Origin: Candidatus Allofournierella merdigallinarum
GTDB taxonomy: Bacteria > Bacillota > Clostridia > Oscillospirales > Ruminococcaceae
Reading direction: 5' to 3'
Assembly: GCA_019117205.1 (NCBI GenBank)
Contig: DXAC01000093.1
Location: 1-53,138 of the forward strand
DNA length: 53,138 bases
Shown: piece by piece, positions 49,756 through 53,138 of the stretch
How positions within the stretch are numbered: the stretch's first letter is position 1
How the letters are laid out: each line of letters begins with the position of its first letter
The notes under the pieces: model-generated
Databases searched by the model: none
The model's input: only the letters and a program-made list of their open reading frames with translations
What the model was told of the DNA's origin: nothing
Translations under genes and position numbers: made by a program

Positions 49756-50970
49756 TCAGCCGGGGCGGTTTTTGCCGTTTTTCGCCGGCGTGACGCCGTT
49801 TTTTTCGGCGCGTCCCAGGGCCAGCAGCAGCAAAAAACCAGCGGCGGCGGCGCCGGCGGCCAGCCAGTGCCGGCCGGCCTCCAGGCCCAGCGCCCGGGCG
49901 GCCAGGGGAAAGCCGATGCTGCCGGCGCTCATGCCCAGGGCCAGAAAGCCGTAGTTGACGCCGGCGTGTTTGAGGCCGAACAGGTCGCTGCAAAAGCTGG
50001 GCAGCACCGCCGCCTCGCCGGAGTAGCAAAAGGTCAGGGCGGTGTAGACGGCCACCACCCACCACCCGCCGGCAAAGGCAAAGGCCACCGACAGCCCCGC
50101 GAGGCCGGCGAAGAGGGCCAGGTCCACCGCCCGGCGGCCGATCTTGTCGCTCAGGGCGGGCATTGCCAGCCGCCCCGCCGCCGAGCCCACCGAGCCGATG
50201 ACCACCGACAGGCGGGCGGCGCTTTCGGAGAGGCCCCGCTCCTGGCCCAGCTCCAGGATGACAGGGCTGAACAGCAGCACCGCCGGGGTGGCCAGGGCGG
50301 TGACCAAAAAGAGCAGCCGGTACTGGCGGGTCTTCACCATCTGCCCCGGGGGCAGGTCCCGGCCGGCGGGGCTTTGGGGCGCGGGGGCGGCGGGGGCGGC
50401 GGGGTCCTGGAGCAGGGCGGCCCCCAGGCCGCACACCGCCGCCAGCAGGCCCCCCAGCGCCCAGAAGCAGACACGGATGCCAAAGGCCCCGGAAACGCGG
50501 CCCACGAAAAAGCTGAGCGCCGCCCCGGAAAAGCCCACCGCCCCGCCGATGACGCCGGTGGCCAGGCCCTTTTTGTCGGCGTACCACTTCTGGGCGCAGC
50601 CCATCACCGCCGGGTACAAAAAGGCGCTGCCCAGCCCCACCGGCGCGGAAAAGGCCAGGTAGAACAGCCAGGGCCGCCCGGCGGGCAGAAAGCCCACGGC
50701 GAAAAAGCCCCCCGCCAGCAGCGCCGTGCCCGCCAGGCCCGCGGCCCGGGGGCCGGCCTTGTCCTGCAAAAGGCCCCCCAGCACGCACCCCAGGCCGTAG
50801 GCGCCGATGAGCAGGCTCAGCACGAAGCTGGCGGCGGCCTCGTCAAAGCCGTACTCTGCCCGCACCGGCTGCTGGAACACCCCCCAGGCTGCGGGCACGC
50901 CGGTGAGGATCTGGATGGCGGCCCCCGCCGCCAGGATGGTCCACCGGTGTTTTTTCAAAAATGCCTCCAT
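49756..50970 (-). CDS. MFS transporter, OFA (oxalate/formate antiporter) type
   Basis: A 404-residue major facilitator with twelve helices. The first helix and loop (GVPAAWGVFQQPVRAEYGFDEAAASFVLSL), YPAVMGCAQKWYADKKGLATGVIGGAVGFSGA and SDKIGRR in the mid-loop follow the OFA family. Members exchange oxalate, formate, lactate or other small carboxylates, but many are uncharacterised. A formate-exporting role beside pfl would be attractive yet is only a guess. GGGAGGAA precedes the ATG. It is a single-gene unit divergent from hisS. Confidence 0.87.
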   Translation of the reverse strand: MEAFLKKHRWTILAAGAAIQILTGVPAAWGVFQQPVRAEYGFDEAAASFVLSLLIGAYGLGCVLGGLLQDKAGPRAAGLAGTALLAGGFFAVGFLPAGRPWLFYLAFSAPVGLGSAFLYPAVMGCAQKWYADKKGLATGVIGGAVGFSGAALSFFVGRVSGAFGIRVCFWALGGLLAAVCGLGAALLQDPAAPAAPAPQSPAGRDLPPGQMVKTRQYRLLFLVTALATPAVLLFSPVILELGQERGLSESAARLSVVIGSVGSAAGRLAMPALSDKIGRRAVDLALFAGLAGLSVAFAFAGGWWVVAVYTALTFCYSGEAAVLPSFCSDLFGLKHAGVNYGFLALGMSAGSIGFPLAARALGLEAGRHWLAAGAAAAGFLLLLALGRAEKNGVTPAKNGKNRPG

Positions 50971-51017
50971 GGGCCGTTCCTCCCCCCTTGTTTCCCCTTA
51001 GTATGGCCCCTTTCCGG

Positions 51018-51047
51018 TTGACAAATACGGCCGCGGGGGGCTATGAT
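51018..51047 (+). promoter_or_regulatory. SigA promoter of hisS
   Basis: Perfect TTGACA (51018-51023), 18 bp, TATGAT (51042-51047). The leader is only about 30 bases, so there is no T-box. Confidence 0.75.
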
Positions 51048-51083
51048 ATATAAGTTAAACATCGAGACACAGGGGGAACCATT

Positions 51084-52328
51084 ATGAGGATCGAACCGCT
51101 CAAGGGCATGAAAGACTACCTGCCCGACGAACAGCGCCTGCGGGACTATGTGCAGGGGCGCATCCTGGCCACCTACCGGGCCAGCGGCTTCCAGCGCATC
51201 GCCACCCCCATGCTGGAGGATATGGAGAACCTGGACAAAAGCGAGGGCGGCGACAACCTGAACCTGATCTTCAAGGTGCTCAAGCGGGGGGACAAGCTGG
51301 CGGCGGCACTGGCGGTCGGCGCGGAGAAAGAGCTGTCGGACATGGGGCTGCGCTACGACCTGACCCTGCCCCTGAGCCGCTACTACGCCGCCAACCGGGA
51401 CAAGCTGCCCGCCCCGTTCAAGGTGATCCAGACCGACCGGGTCTTCCGGGCCGAGCGGCCCCAGAAAGGGCGGATGCGGGAGTTCGTCCAGTGCGACATC
51501 GACATTCTGGGCGACGAGAGCACCAACGCCGAGATCGAGCTGATCGACGTGACCGCCCGGGCCCTTTTGGACATCGGCTTTACCGATTTCACCGTGAACA
51601 TCAACGACCGGCGCATTTTGCGGGGGATGCTCACCGGCATGGGCTTTGCCCCCGACAGCCTGGACAGCGTGTGCATCACCTTTGACAAGCTGGACAAGAT
51701 CGGCTCCGCGGGCGTGGCCGCCGAACTGGCCGAAAAAGGCTGCCCCGCCCAGGCGGTGGCGGCGCTGGGCGAATTTTTGGCGGCGGGCCGCACCGACCTG
51801 GACGCGGTGAGCGCCTTGTGCGACGACGCGGCCCTGGCGGCAGACCTTGCGCGGGTCATCGCCGCGGTGGAGGCCCTTGCCAGCGGCGCTTACAAGATCG
51901 CCTACTGCCCCAGCCTGGTGCGGGGCCAGGGCTACTACACCGGCATGGTGTTCGAGGTCACCTGCGCGGCCTTTGCCGGCGCGGTGGCGGGCGGCGGCCG
52001 CTACGACAACATGGTGGGCAAATTCCTGGGCCAGCGGGTGCCGGCGGTGGGCTTTTCCATCGGCTTCGAGCGCATCTGCGCCATCCTGGCCCAGCAGGGC
52101 TTTGTGGCCCCCGCCGAAAAGGCCCGGCTGGCGCTGCTCTACCGGCCGGAGGCGGACTTTGCCGCCGTGCTGAAAAAGGCCGCCGACCTGCGCAGCCAGT
52201 ACACCGTGACGGTGCTGCCCCAGGCGAAAAAACTGGGCAAGCAGCTGGGCCAGCTGGAGGCCCAGGGCTATGCCGCCGCGGCTTTCGCGGACAACGACGA
52301 CGTCAAGGCGCTGGGCGCGGCCCGGTGA
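51084..52328 (+). CDS. hisS: Histidine--tRNA ligase (atypical Clostridia type)
   Basis: A 414-residue class II aminoacyl-tRNA synthetase-like enzyme. Motif 2 is in VFRAERPQKGRMREFVQCDIDILG, the histidine-A loop is LVRGQGYYTGMVFEV and motif 3 is AVGFSIGFERI; GLRYDLTLPLSRYYAANRDKLP resembles the variant HisRS seen in some Clostridia. After about residue 345 only some 70 residues remain for the anticodon-binding domain (ARLALLYRPEADF to DDVKALGAAR), shorter than in standard HisRS. The main alternative is HisZ, the HisRS-like regulatory subunit of ATP phosphoribosyltransferase, but the RGxGYY loop and partial C-terminal domain favour HisS, and no his genes are near. Confidence 0.8.
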   Translation: MRIEPLKGMKDYLPDEQRLRDYVQGRILATYRASGFQRIATPMLEDMENLDKSEGGDNLNLIFKVLKRGDKLAAALAVGAEKELSDMGLRYDLTLPLSRYYAANRDKLPAPFKVIQTDRVFRAERPQKGRMREFVQCDIDILGDESTNAEIELIDVTARALLDIGFTDFTVNINDRRILRGMLTGMGFAPDSLDSVCITFDKLDKIGSAGVAAELAEKGCPAQAVAALGEFLAAGRTDLDAVSALCDDAALAADLARVIAAVEALASGAYKIAYCPSLVRGQGYYTGMVFEVTCAAFAGAVAGGGRYDNMVGKFLGQRVPAVGFSIGFERICAILAQQGFVAPAEKARLALLYRPEADFAAVLKKAADLRSQYTVTVLPQAKKLGKQLGQLEAQGYAAAAFADNDDVKALGAAR

Positions 52329-52349
52329 GCCGGCGTTCCCTTTCCACCC

Positions 52350-52388
52350 GGGGAGGGGCGGGCGAAAAATGCCCGCCCCTCCCCTTTT
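52350..52388 (+). terminator. Terminator of hisS
   Basis: GGGGAGGGGCGGGC and GCCCGCCCCTCCCC around GAAAAAT, followed by TTTT. Confidence 0.88.
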
Positions 52389-52441
52389 GCATAAACGTCC
52401 CGCCCCCCGGACAGACTACTGCCAGGAAGGGAGGAGGAACC

Positions 52442-52663
52442 ATGCGCACCTTTTACAGGATCTGCGTTGCCCTGCTCATCGTGGGCGGGCTGAACTGGGG
52501 CCTGGTGGGCCTGTTCAGTTTCAACCTGGTGGGCTGGCTGTTCGGGGGCTCCGCCAGCACCATCAGCCGGATCATCTTCACGCTGGTGGGCCTGGCGGCA
52601 CTGGGCGCCATCCCCGGCCTGCTGGGCCTGGGGGACGGCGGCGGCGAGACGTCCGACGCGTAA
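52442..52663 (+). CDS. DUF378-family small membrane protein
   Basis: A 73-residue protein with two membrane helices. GGLNWGLVGLFSFNLVGWLFG, a serine-rich turn and RIIFTLVGLAALGAI form the full DUF378 pattern, found in many bacteria with no known function. GGGAGGAGG stands before the ATG. A short glycine-rich, acidic tail (GLGDGGGETSDA) ends it. It is a single-gene unit between hisS and gapA with its own terminator. Confidence 0.88.
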   Translation: MRTFYRICVALLIVGGLNWGLVGLFSFNLVGWLFGGSASTISRIIFTLVGLAALGAIPGLLGLGDGGGETSDA

Positions 52664-52675
52664 CGCCGGCATACA

Positions 52676-52715
52676 ACAAAGGCCGCGGCGCAAACTGCGC
52701 CCGCGGCCTTTCCTT
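52676..52715 (+). terminator. Terminator of the DUF378 gene
   Basis: AAAGGCCGCGG and CCGCGGCCTTT with an inner GCGCA/TGCGC pairing, then TCCTT. Confidence 0.75.
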
Positions 52716-52722
52716 GCGACAA

Positions 52723-52753
52723 AAAGGGCCCCCGGCAAAGCCGGGGGCCCTTT
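52723..52753 (-). terminator. Terminator of gapA
   Basis: AAAGGGCCCCCGGC-AAA-GCCGGGGGCCCTTT; on the - strand five T follow the stem. Confidence 0.88.
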
Positions 52754-52771
52754 GCTGCTGGGTCTATGCGA

Positions 52772-53138
52772 TCACAGCTCCGCGAAGTACTTGATGGTGC
52801 GGACCATCTGGCTGGTGTAGCTGTTCTCGTTGTCGTACCAGGACACGACCTGCACCTGGTAGGTGTCGTCGTCGATCTTGGTGACCATGGTCTGGGTGGC
52901 GTCGAACAGGCTGCCGTAGGTCATGCCGATCACGTCGCTGGACACGATGGGATCCTCGTTGTAGCCGTAGCTGTCGGAGGCGGCGGCCTTCATGGCGGCG
53001 TTGATGCTCTCCTTGGTCACGTCCTTGCCCTTGACAACGGCCACCAGGATGGTGGTGGAGCCGGTGGGAACGGGCACGCGCTGGGCAGAGCCGATCAGCT
53101 TGCCGTTCAGCTCGGGGATGACCAGGCCGATGGCCTTG
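52772..53138 (-). CDS. gapA: Glyceraldehyde-3-phosphate dehydrogenase, C-terminal part (cut by window edge)
   Basis: The last 121 codons or so of a glycolytic GAPDH; the N-terminal NAD-binding half and catalytic cysteine lie beyond the right edge. [27 protein letters not shown] enters from the edge, and [41 protein letters not shown] complete the C-terminus, with WYDNExSYT being the standard end that contacts NAD and the neighbouring subunit. It oxidises glyceraldehyde-3-phosphate to 1,3-bisphosphoglycerate. The helix region [19 protein letters not shown] is of the usual bacterial type. Confidence 0.96.
   Translation of the reverse strand, partial: KAIGLVIPELNGKLIGSAQRVPVPTGSTTILVAVVKGKDVTKESINAAMKAAASDSYGYNEDPIVSSDVIGMTYGSLFDATQTMVTKIDDDTYQVQVVSWYDNENSYTSQMVRTIKYFAEL

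Overview
The window looks like a chromosomal segment of a strictly anaerobic, GC-rich, endospore-forming Firmicute, probably a gut Oscillospiraceae/Ruminococcaceae-type Clostridia member. The evidence is indirect: Shine-Dalgarno sites of the AGGAGG type, SigA-like promoters (TTGnnn-N17-TATAAT), pyruvate formate-lyase with its activase, rubrerythrin, a small ferredoxin, dipicolinate synthase genes (spore core) and GC-rich coding DNA. No rRNA, tRNA, CRISPR array or complete insertion sequence was found. Genes sit in short operons separated by strong, often perfectly palindromic, intrinsic terminators.

Layout. 1-572: a lower-GC left edge of unknown identity followed by two terminators. 573-9590: one 3005-residue secreted surface protein of Ig-like, InlB-type and YDG/MBG-like modules. 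9679-13196: an FMN-binding protein, an ECF transporter S component, and a divergent operon of a Crp/Fnr-type regulator, a membrane glycosyltransferase and a flavin reductase-like protein. 13239-16440: pflB-pflA behind a SigA promoter and a ZTP riboswitch with a terminator. 16483-24101: a seven-gene surface glycan operon (aminotransferase, ketoisomerase, RfbC, ABC-2 permease, ABC ATPase, two double-domain GT2 glycosyltransferases). 24164-29723: D-Ala-D-Ala carboxypeptidase, 5-formyl-THF cyclo-ligase, a 290-bp multi-hairpin element, dpaAB and murC. 29775-33186: a four-gene envelope operon (xpaC, telA, lemA-like, TPM protein). 33183-41174: a DNA glycosylase and HAD phosphatase, azlCD, an Spx/ArsC-like protein, nagA, a putative metal exporter, rubrerythrin, a membrane-anchored solute-binding protein, a stand-alone DUF772 protein and a ferredoxin. 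41256-43569: the GGGtGRT protein with its NifU-like partner, and a highly expressed-looking 81-residue protein. 43640-49607: a small membrane protein and an operon of two APC permeases, a UcpA-like dehydrogenase and a Gfo/Idh/MocA oxidoreductase. 49756-53138: an OFA-type MFS transporter, hisS, a DUF378 protein and the 3' part of gapA.

How they fit together. Central fermentation is represented by GAPDH, PFL and ferredoxin; one-carbon metabolism links PFL (formate), the ZTP riboswitch (senses ZTP/ZMP, a signal of 10-formyl-THF shortage) and 5-formyl-THF cyclo-ligase. Envelope building is represented by murC, dacA, nagA, the glycan operon and the XpaC/TelA/LemA cluster. The least understood parts are the GGGtGRT/NifU-like pair, the anchored binding protein with the DUF772 gene, the 290-bp multi-hairpin element, and the structured leader in front of the tandem permeases. 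No wholly new system can be proved from sequence alone; these are the best candidates.
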